A stretch of 64,000 bases of DNA from Glycocaulis sp. GTDB lineage: Bacteria; Pseudomonadota; Alphaproteobacteria; Caulobacterales; Maricaulaceae. This document shows, piece after piece, positions 49,720-56,637 of the stretch (position 1 is its first letter; every line of letters starts with the position of its first letter). The position numbers were made by a program, and so were the translations under genes. Location: positions 1 to 64,000 of the forward strand of contig JAIUMI010000011.1 of NCBI GenBank assembly GCA_022565665.1. Reading direction: 5' to 3'. The notes beneath the pieces were generated by a model. That model did no database searches. It was not told the DNA's origin and saw only the letters and a list, made by a program, of their open reading frames with translations.

Positions 49720-51147
49720 ATGAGATTATCACGCCGCACAATGCTGGCCGGAAGCGCCGCTCTGACTGGCAGTTTCGCCATTGGCGGCTGTGGCCCTCGC
49801 GGAGATCGTGCGGCGAGGGACGCCGATGTCATCGTGCTGGGCGCAGGCCTGTCGGGGCTTCATGCAGCACGCATCCTTTCTGCTGCCGGCATGGACGTGC
49901 TGGTGCTGGAGGCATCAAGCCGGATTGGCGGGCGCATGGTGACGCTGGATCATCTGCCCGGAGCCCCCGAAGCCGGCGGCGAGCAGGTCGGGCGCGGCTA
50001 TGCGCGCGCTCACGCAGAGGCCGCCGCGCTGGGCCTGGAGTTCGAGGATTTCGCGCCCTCGCGCTTTGGCGAACAGCTGGTGGTGGACGGGCAAAGAATT
50101 GCTGCCAGCGAATGGCCGGCATCGCAGCTAAACCAGCTGCCTGAAGCCATGCGGGGTTTAAGCCCGCATCAGCTCTTCTTCGGGCTGGTCGCACGCCATA
50201 ACCCGCTGCCCGATGTCTACGCCTGGCGCGAGGAGGCCTGGCAGAGCCATGACATCGCTGCAGAGGACTTCGTGCGGTCGCTGGGTGCCAATGACGCGGC
50301 GGTCAGTCTGATGGATGCGACGCTCAATGCCGGGCGGCTTTCCACCTACTCGATGATGAATGTGTGGCGCTCGCTGACGCTGTACAATTCCGAGCGCGAG
50401 CTGGGCCCGTCACAGCGCGTCCGCGGCGGCTCGCAGCGCCTGCCTGAAGCCATGGCGGCGAGCCTTCCAAGGCCTGTACGCACCGATGCGCGGGTGGTGG
50501 CAATCGAAACCGACGATACCGGGGCAGCGGTGCGTCTGGAGAGCGGTGAGACGCTGCGGGCAGACTTCCTCGTCAGCGCCCTGCCCTTCCCGGTGCTTCG
50601 TGCGCTGGATGTCTCGGCGCCCGTCTCGGCGGCACAGGCCGAAGCCATTGACGGCCTGCCCTACACGCCGATCGTGCAGCTTCACCTGGAGGCCGAGACA
50701 CCCTTCTGGGAAGAGGATGGCCTTGCGCCCGAAATGTGGACCAACTCTCCGCTGAACCGGATTTTCGCACGCCGTGATGCGGACGGGCCGACGGGCATGT
50801 TCACCTGCTGGATCGATGGCATGGACGCCCTCGCGGCTGACGGTCGAAGCGAGGCCGAACTGCAGGCGCTGGTGTCAGAGATATTCGCCGCCGCCCGCCC
50901 GGCCAGCGAAGGGCGCTTGCGCTTGCGTGAGGTGATCCGCTGGACACCGTCCAATGCGCACGCAGGCGGGGCCTACATGCACTGGGCGCCGGGGCAGATC
51001 AGCCACTGGGCCGAACCGATGATCCGGCCTGCCGGGCGGCTCTTCATCGCAGGCGAGCACGCCAGCCATTTGCACACCGGCATGGAAGGCGCGATGGAGG
51101 CCGGCGAACGCGCTGGTGTCGACATTCTGGATATGGCAGGGGCTTGA
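49720..51147 (+). CDS. Tat-exported flavin monoamine oxidase-like lipoprotein
   Basis: A 475-residue flavoprotein. It starts MRLSRRTMLAGSAALTGSFA with a twin-arginine motif and GGCG lipobox. VIVLGAGLSGLHAARILSAA and SSRIGGRMVTLDH are the FAD-binding amine oxidase motifs; RLFIAGEHASHLHTGMEGAM closes the FAD site. It would oxidise an amine or desaturate a substrate in the periplasm with oxygen or a quinone as acceptor. It is divergent from the TRAP operon, so uptake and this oxidation may be coordinated. The substrate is unknown. Confidence 0.85.
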   Translation: MRLSRRTMLAGSAALTGSFAIGGCGPRGDRAARDADVIVLGAGLSGLHAARILSAAGMDVLVLEASSRIGGRMVTLDHLPGAPEAGGEQVGRGYARAHAEAAALGLEFEDFAPSRFGEQLVVDGQRIAASEWPASQLNQLPEAMRGLSPHQLFFGLVARHNPLPDVYAWREEAWQSHDIAAEDFVRSLGANDAAVSLMDATLNAGRLSTYSMMNVWRSLTLYNSERELGPSQRVRGGSQRLPEAMAASLPRPVRTDARVVAIETDDTGAAVRLESGETLRADFLVSALPFPVLRALDVSAPVSAAQAEAIDGLPYTPIVQLHLEAETPFWEEDGLAPEMWTNSPLNRIFARRDADGPTGMFTCWIDGMDALAADGRSEAELQALVSEIFAAARPASEGRLRLREVIRWTPSNAHAGGAYMHWAPGQISHWAEPMIRPAGRLFIAGEHASHLHTGMEGAMEAGERAGVDILDMAGA

Positions 51148-51150
51148 GGC

Positions 51151-52200
51151 CTACCGCCCCAAGCTCTCCGGCGTGTGGGTGCAGCTTGCCTGTAGCCAGC
51201 GCAGATTGATGCCCAGTCGCTCTGCGCCCGCCTCTCCCCAAGCATAGGACAGCGCCCGGTCATCACCCGCCTCATGGACATAGAGGGTCAGCGAGCCCCG
51301 GCGGTCCCGTGCAGGCCATTCCACATCGCGCAGGCGTAGCTCGATCTGGCGTGGCGGGGTCTCGTCGGTGGTGACAATCGCGCTGCCACCCTGATCATGC
51401 AGCCAGACATCGCGCAGGAACTGCCAGTCGGACGAACCCGCCCCGCTATCGCCGTGCGAGGCCCCGCGCAATACCGCCATCCAGCACTCGAAGGGGCGCA
51501 CCTTGAGCAGGCGATGCGGCAGGCCAAGCCGGTTGCCATAGACATACTCGCCCTCAGCCGTTTCGGCCCGGTCGCGGATCCAGATCGCATCCGGCGTCAG
51601 GACCAGATCATCCTCGATGACAAGCGTGCGCCCCGACTGGCGGCTTTCCACCACACAAACCCCGCGCACGGTCTCGCCGACAAACTGGTTTTCACGGCGA
51701 CGCCAATACACTTCGCAGCCGGGATAGCTGAGCGTGGCCGCTGGCGTCAGCCCTGCCAGCAGCGATGGATCACGCCACGCACCGCGCAACGCCGCCACGT
51801 CACGCGGCGCATAAATGTCCAGCCGGATGGCGTTGGCCTCGTGATCGGCGGTGAAGGTGTAGATACGCTGGCGATAGATGTTTTCGGGGTCATTGCCCGA
51901 ATACTGCTCGACATAGAATACGTGCTCGCCAAAGGCGGGTAGCTCCACACGGGCGAAGATGGAATGGATACGGCCATTGCGGCCCTCTTCAGGAATGCCC
52001 GCGGCCTCGGCGAAGAAGACCTCGCGGTCATTGTCGAACCGGCCTTCAAACCATTCCAGCATCAAGGCGAGGTCGGCCTCCAGCACGGCCTGCGCTGAAC
52101 GGTTCTCCGTTACCGGGTGGGTGTGGGGTAGTTGCGCCGGGGCAGGGCTGCTGCCTGCTGCCAACGCTCCCACTATCAGCCATGTCCTAAACCCGTTCAT
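51151..52200 (-). CDS. secreted CpcT/CpeT-like protein (copy 2)
   Basis: A 349-residue protein with a Sec signal peptide (MNGFRTWLIVGALAAGSSPAPA). ALMLEWFEGRFDNDREVFFA, IHSIFARVELPAFGEHVFYV and YRQRIYTFTADHEANAIRLD match the CpcT/CpeT family, as do the cysteines in YPGCEVYW and VRGVCVV. The C-terminal 140 residues (RPFECWMAVLRGASHGDSGA onward) are an extension. It is likely a calycin-type ligand-binding protein in the periplasm. It lies 99 bp after the TonB receptor gene on the same strand, with a terminator between, so it may be partly read through. Confidence 0.65.
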   Translation of the reverse strand: MNGFRTWLIVGALAAGSSPAPAQLPHTHPVTENRSAQAVLEADLALMLEWFEGRFDNDREVFFAEAAGIPEEGRNGRIHSIFARVELPAFGEHVFYVEQYSGNDPENIYRQRIYTFTADHEANAIRLDIYAPRDVAALRGAWRDPSLLAGLTPAATLSYPGCEVYWRRRENQFVGETVRGVCVVESRQSGRTLVIEDDLVLTPDAIWIRDRAETAEGEYVYGNRLGLPHRLLKVRPFECWMAVLRGASHGDSGAGSSDWQFLRDVWLHDQGGSAIVTTDETPPRQIELRLRDVEWPARDRRGSLTLYVHEAGDDRALSYAWGEAGAERLGINLRWLQASCTHTPESLGR

Positions 52201-52228
52201 GCCGCACCTCTCCCATTCCTTGACTTCC

Positions 52229-52270
52229 CCGTGAAAAGGAAAAGGCCGGGCAGCGTGATGCTGCCCGGCC
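52229..52270 (-). terminator. Rho-independent terminator of the TonB receptor gene
   Basis: A perfect 11-bp stem (GGCCGGGCAGC, 52244-52254, and its complement 52260-52270) with a 5-nt loop. On the minus strand it is followed by a T-rich tract (CCTTTTCCTTTTCAC). It lies 30 bp after the receptor stop codon. Confidence 0.8.
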
Positions 52271-52299
52271 CGTCCCAGTCCCCCGGCCTGTTGGCCGTA

Positions 52300-54768
52300 C
52301 TAGAAGCGGTAACGCGCTTCGATGCCGTAGCTTGCCCCGCGGCGCAGCGTGCCGAAGAAGGCACGCGGAGCGCTTTGGGAAGCACCCGCAGGCGCAATGT
52401 TCGGCGAGAAGCCGGTGCTGATATACGGCGTCTGGAGCCAGCGCGTGGCCATCACGATGGAGTCCTCGTCAAGGATGTTCCGGCCATAGGCAAGAAGGGT
52501 CCAGTTGCCGCTCTCAATACCGAGTTGAGCGCCCAGGATCGAGGCATCCCCCGTCTCGGCAAGATTGTGAACCTGCACGTATTTCGACGATTCATAGGTG
52601 TAGTCGCCGCGCAGGAACCACTCCAGCATGCCTGCCGAGCCCAACGGAGCGCGCAGTTCGGCGTTCAAAGAGAGCTGGTGTTCGGAGGTGAGCGGAATGC
52701 GATTGCCCGCGATGGAGCAATTGCCGGTCTGACCGAAGAAGGATGTACCCGTGCCCGGCGCACTGGATCCCGGCGCCAGAAGGCCGCCACCGGAGGTGAG
52801 TTGCCACTGGTCCTCGTCGCAGCCTTCGGTGAACTCCGGCCGCGTCCAGGCATAGGTCGCGCCAATCGTCAGCATGTCATTGACGCGCTGGCGGTATTCC
52901 AGTTCCACGCCCCAGATTTCAGCAGAGCCCTGGTTGGTGGCCACCGAGTTGACCGCACCGGTCGGCGCCGCCACCGCCGTGGTTAGCTGCACATCAGAGG
53001 CATCGATATAATATACCGAACCGGCGAAGTAGCCGCTGCCGCCAAACAGGAAGCGCTTCAGACCAATCTCGAAATTGTCCGACGTTTCCTGATCATAGGT
53101 CGGGCGGCCAACGGTCTCACCGATCTGGCCATTTTGACCACCCGGCTTCACACCGCGCGAATAGACCGCAAACAGCGTCGTATCAGCGTCGACATTCCAG
53201 TTCACCGTGAGACGGGGGGTGAAGTTGTTGAACGTATCCGCCCGGCTGAACTGCGTAGTGGCGCTCAGCCCGTCAACCGTCGTTTTTTCCTCTTCCGCGT
53301 AACGGCCTTCCAGCGTCACGGTAAGCGCGTCGGTAAGGTCATACTCCAGCAGTGCAAACACTGCCTGGTTGGTCGTCGTCAACCGGCTGGACGGGTTGCC
53401 CTGCGGATTGGAGAAGGTGATGCTGCGGCCGTTATTGGTCTGGTCGTAATAATACAGGCCCGCCATCCAGCGGAAGCGGTCGGTGACAGGCGAGGCCAGA
53501 CGGACCTCGATCGAGTAGTCCTCGACCAGATTGCGCGTGGTGTTGGCAAAGAAGGCGCCAGTATCAGCCATGCCGACCGGCTGCAGAACGAAGTTCACCG
53601 CCGAATGATCGGAGTCCGAGCCGAAGCGGCGTTCCTCATCACGATACCCGCCTGATACGGTCAGGACATAGCCCGAACCGCCCAGATCCCAGTTCATGAT
53701 GGCCGAGAGCAGAAGTGTGTCGTTCGATACGCCATCGAATGCCGTGCCATCAGCCGTCGAGTAGAGCTGGAACGGCAGGAAGGGGTGCAGCGCGTTAGCC
53801 GGAACACCCGGTATCGGTACCGGCTGGCCTGGTTGGGCCGGGCCGGTGTTAAGCGCCACCGGTGCGGGGCGGATCACGCCGCAGAAATACTGATTGTTGT
53901 TGGTGCTGCCCGAACGCGGCCAGGACGCCAGCGAGCGATGGCCAGGCGAACAGTTGTTCGATGCGGCCGGCTGCAGGAAGAGCGGCAGGGTGCCGTCACG
54001 GGACTCCGAGTACTGGGCGCGCAAACGGATATCGATATTGCTGGACGGATTGAAATCCAGCAGGCCGGAGATTGACGTGGTGGATTGTGAGCCCACCGTC
54101 TGGCCGGTCACCTGATTGGTCCACTCACCATCATAATTATAATCGCGTACCGACAGGCGGAAACCCGCATTGGGGCCGAGCGGGCCGGAGACGCCGCCGG
54201 CAATCTCATGCTCGCCATAAGAGCCATACCGGCCGCGCAGGTTGCCCTCAAGCGTGTCGGTGGCGCCGCGCGTGATAAAATTGATCGCGCCGGCATAGGT
54301 GTTGCGGCCATAGAGCGCGCTCTGCGGGCCGCGGATCACTTCCACGCGGGCCAGATCGTTCGGATCGAGATTCTGGATCGATCCGGGATAGTAGACGCCA
54401 TCCACAAAGTAGGCCGTGCCGGACTCCACCCCGAACTGCACGCCAGCCAGCACGTTGGCCTGGCCACGGATCACCGGGCGCTCCGAGGTGCGCCCAAAGG
54501 CGGCCGAAAAGGACAGGCCCGGCGTGAACCGCGCCACATCGTCCACCGTCTGGAGACCAAGGCTGAGAATGTCTTCCTCGCCAAATGCGGTCACGGACAC
54601 CGGCGCATCAAGGATGGTTTCCTCGCGGCGGCGCGCGGTCACTGTGATGATGTCACGCGCGCTGCGCTGATCGGCTTCGGTATCAGCCTGACGCGCAACA
54701 CCCGGCGCGCTGACAAGCGCGGTCATGGCCAGCGCGGCGGCCGAGCTCAGTAGAATGGTTTTCTTCAC
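52300..54768 (-). CDS. TonB-dependent outer-membrane receptor
   Basis: An 822-residue receptor. A signal peptide (MKKTILLSSAAALAMTALVS) precedes a TonB-box-like DIITVTARRREETILD, the plug (FTPGLSFSAAFGRTSERPVI, DLARVEVIRGPQSALYGRNT, YAGAINFITRGATDTLEGNL) and a 22-strand barrel ending in GIEARYRF. It imports scarce or bulky molecules using TonB-ExbBD energy. Four cysteines in two loops suggest disulfides. The gene has operator G 54 bp upstream and so is coregulated with the catabolic genes, which points to uptake of the pathway substrate rather than iron. Confidence 0.92.
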   Translation of the reverse strand: MKKTILLSSAAALAMTALVSAPGVARQADTEADQRSARDIITVTARRREETILDAPVSVTAFGEEDILSLGLQTVDDVARFTPGLSFSAAFGRTSERPVIRGQANVLAGVQFGVESGTAYFVDGVYYPGSIQNLDPNDLARVEVIRGPQSALYGRNTYAGAINFITRGATDTLEGNLRGRYGSYGEHEIAGGVSGPLGPNAGFRLSVRDYNYDGEWTNQVTGQTVGSQSTTSISGLLDFNPSSNIDIRLRAQYSESRDGTLPLFLQPAASNNCSPGHRSLASWPRSGSTNNNQYFCGVIRPAPVALNTGPAQPGQPVPIPGVPANALHPFLPFQLYSTADGTAFDGVSNDTLLLSAIMNWDLGGSGYVLTVSGGYRDEERRFGSDSDHSAVNFVLQPVGMADTGAFFANTTRNLVEDYSIEVRLASPVTDRFRWMAGLYYYDQTNNGRSITFSNPQGNPSSRLTTTNQAVFALLEYDLTDALTVTLEGRYAEEEKTTVDGLSATTQFSRADTFNNFTPRLTVNWNVDADTTLFAVYSRGVKPGGQNGQIGETVGRPTYDQETSDNFEIGLKRFLFGGSGYFAGSVYYIDASDVQLTTAVAAPTGAVNSVATNQGSAEIWGVELEYRQRVNDMLTIGATYAWTRPEFTEGCDEDQWQLTSGGGLLAPGSSAPGTGTSFFGQTGNCSIAGNRIPLTSEHQLSLNAELRAPLGSAGMLEWFLRGDYTYESSKYVQVHNLAETGDASILGAQLGIESGNWTLLAYGRNILDEDSIVMATRWLQTPYISTGFSPNIAPAGASQSAPRAFFGTLRRGASYGIEARYRF

Positions 54769-54822
54769 GGTGTCTCTCCCCTGTTACCCGGCCGACCCGC
54801 AGGATTCGGAACTCGGTCGGTA

Positions 54823-54838
54823 TATTGATATATCATTT
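54823..54838. promoter_or_regulatory. regulon palindrome, site G
   Basis: TATTGATATATCATTT, with an intact GATATATC core, 54 bp upstream of the TonB receptor start. The left arm deviates from the consensus. Confidence 0.6.
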
Positions 54839-54871
54839 AACATGTGGCGTCAGGCCATTTTCGCCAACCGT

Positions 54872-54926
54872 CGCGAAGGCGCGGCGAAGTGTTGCAATTC
54901 GGTGACAAACCCCGCCGCGCCTCGCG
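54872..54926. repeat. inverted repeat near the DUF1838 stop
   Basis: CGCGAAGGCGCGGCG (54872-54886) is nearly the reverse complement of CGCCGCGCCTCGCG (54913-54926), with one extra base and a 26-bp loop. On the plus strand it is followed by five T. It may act as a weak terminator or separate the DUF1838 and TonB units. Confidence 0.4.
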
Positions 54927-54934
54927 TTTTTCCT

Positions 54935-55822
54935 TTAGTTGCTGCGGTCGGGCGCTTCGATCTCGCCACGCGCCACGCCAAGGAAATAGGACCAGCTCGT
55001 CACGTTCGGACGGGTGTCATCCAGCGGCGGCGCCTGATTGTATTCGGGATAATGGCGTTCGATTTCCGCACGGAAGAATTCAGGAAGGGCGTCATAGCCG
55101 CCTTCCAGCTTGCGCCCTGCCGTGGAGAAATAGATCACGCCTTCGCGGCCCTGCATGCGCATCCAGGGAAGCCAGTCGGACATGCGCACCCAGCCGACCC
55201 AGGCTTCTGCTGTGGTCGTTTCGGGATCGAGCACGTCAGCATCATTGCCGAAGAAATTGAACATCTCGGTCGCATGATAGGTGCCGCCAATCTCGCTCTG
55301 GAACTCGCTGGCCAGCGGGTTTGAGTAGAAGAGCGGGACCGTGTTGGTGAACCACCAGCCGCCATCAGTGGACTGGCCGTTCCAGCGCAGCGGGCCGCGC
55401 GGCCCGTTCACATAGGCGGTGAAGTTCACCGGATCGTTGGCAACGTGGAGGACGTCCACCGTCTCGCCCGTCCACGGATTGTCCCAGGTGGAGAGGATTT
55501 CGTTGGTCTCCGGATCGAGATAGAGAAGGATTTCGCGCGATACGAGGCGATACCCGTCGCCATACTCAGGATGACTGATGGACGCGCAGGCACGGATATT
55601 CATGCCCTCGACCCGGAACAGGCGCCGGTCCGCCTCGCCTTGACGGCGTGAAAAGGCATAGCCGTTCCAGTAATAGACCACCGGCTCGCCATCGACCGTG
55701 GAGCACTGGATCTTGCGATTGATCTGCAACACGTCCTCGGGATTGTCGAAGCTCAGCGGCTCTGCGGCCCATGCCGTACTGCTCATTGCAAGGACGCAGC
55801 CCGCAATCATGATCTGTTTCAT
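54935..55822 (-). CDS. DUF1838 family secreted protein
   Basis: A 295-residue protein with a Sec signal peptide (MKQIMIAGCVLAMSSTAWAA). The DUF1838 pattern is clear: DGEPVVYYWNGYAFSRRQGE, LYLDPETNEILSTWDNPWTG and ETVDVLHVANDPVNF. Next comes SDWLPWMRMQGREGVIYFST. No function is assigned to the family; the Trp-rich strands suggest binding of a flat hydrophobic ligand. Operator H is 37 bp upstream. A much longer frame upstream is an artefact of the plus-strand gene. Confidence 0.75.
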   Translation of the reverse strand: MKQIMIAGCVLAMSSTAWAAEPLSFDNPEDVLQINRKIQCSTVDGEPVVYYWNGYAFSRRQGEADRRLFRVEGMNIRACASISHPEYGDGYRLVSREILLYLDPETNEILSTWDNPWTGETVDVLHVANDPVNFTAYVNGPRGPLRWNGQSTDGGWWFTNTVPLFYSNPLASEFQSEIGGTYHATEMFNFFGNDADVLDPETTTAEAWVGWVRMSDWLPWMRMQGREGVIYFSTAGRKLEGGYDALPEFFRAEIERHYPEYNQAPPLDDTRPNVTSWSYFLGVARGEIEAPDRSN

Positions 55823-55859
55823 ATCACTCTCCCCGTTGGGTCCGCTTATCGGACATTTC

Positions 55860-55875
55860 AAATGGTATATCATTT
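55860..55875. promoter_or_regulatory. regulon palindrome, site H
   Basis: AAATGGTATATCATTT, one base off the core, 37 bp upstream of the DUF1838 start. Next to it is GGACATTTC, the half of the second motif found at 36005-36014. Confidence 0.6.
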
Positions 55876-55917
55876 CAAAATGCCCGCCGGGGCAAGTTCT
55901 TTTGGGCACCCGGCCCG

Positions 55918-55958
55918 TTAACCCCTCGCTTACCAACCTCCTTAACGCGCCTCTAAAC
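55918..55958 (+). promoter_or_regulatory. two imperfect CtrA-like boxes before the PleC-like locus
   Basis: TTAA-N7-CTTA at 55918-55932 and TTAA-N7-CTAA-AC at 55942-55958 are three-quarter matches to TTAA-N7-TTAAC. They lie 12-50 bp before the hypothetical gene that precedes the kinase. Weak evidence. Confidence 0.3.
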
Positions 55959-55969
55959 CCCGATAGGCC

Positions 55970-56584
55970 ATGATGCTTGGCAAGTTCGCGCCAGACGCGA
56001 ACGAAAAGGGGCATTTCGTCATGGCCAAGGCCGTCTTTCACAAGCACCAGCGAGTCTATGTGCACCCTGTGGGCACCTGGGCGCTGATTGAGAAGGTGAA
56101 GCCGCAATGGGTGCGTGACGTGGAAGAGCCGGTGAAGGTCTTCTACGATTGCGGCCTTGGCCGCGATTTTCAGGCTCACGAGCTGGCCGTGGAAGACAGT
56201 GGCGGGGAACAGCCGGGCGCGCATTGGCGCATATTGCGCGCCGCCAACAAATGGCAGACCCCGGAAGAATGCGCCCACCACCCCTTCCCCGGTACCTATC
56301 CGGTCGTGGTGACCGACCAGCAGAACTGGGGCGGCTGGCGCACGCCCGGCGCAGAATATGACCGCGACCCCCACAGGATAGAGGCGCAAGCCCGCCTGAT
56401 TGCGCAAGCGCCCCGCCTTCTGGCGCTGGCTGAGGCCTTTGCCCGCGCTGTGGCGGACAACCCTGAATGCGGGCCTGAGCTCGTCAATCTGGCGCGCCAA
56501 GCCGGCCAGACAGTCAAGACCGTGCGCGCGCGGCCCGGTGAGCCGGGCCAAGGCAGCGAGGATGCGCTTCACGCCGCCGAATAA
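55970..56584 (+). CDS. conserved hypothetical protein upstream of the PleC-like kinase
   Basis: A 204-residue soluble protein with no known domain. The core is FHKHQRVYVHPVGTWALIEK, PVKVFYDCGLGRDFQAHELA and GAHWRILRAANKWQTPEECA, then PGTYPVVVTDQQNWGGWRTP; tryptophans and histidines are frequent. The C-terminal third is helical. A Met at 56021 (MAKAVFHKH) could be the true start, since the conserved block begins there. It is 53 bp before the kinase gene in the same direction, so it may be cotranscribed. No function is proposed. Confidence 0.75.
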   Translation: MMLGKFAPDANEKGHFVMAKAVFHKHQRVYVHPVGTWALIEKVKPQWVRDVEEPVKVFYDCGLGRDFQAHELAVEDSGGEQPGAHWRILRAANKWQTPEECAHHPFPGTYPVVVTDQQNWGGWRTPGAEYDRDPHRIEAQARLIAQAPRLLALAEAFARAVADNPECGPELVNLARQAGQTVKTVRARPGEPGQGSEDALHAAE

Positions 56585-56637
56585 CCGGCAGGGTCTGCGC
56601 TGGACGCCAGCCTGTCCGCGCACTTAATCTGCAATCG

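Noticed and set aside
54935-56623. 562-codon minus-strand frame
   Set aside because: Only the 295 codons from 55822 have a signal peptide and the DUF1838 pattern. The upstream part is antisense to the plus-strand hypothetical gene.
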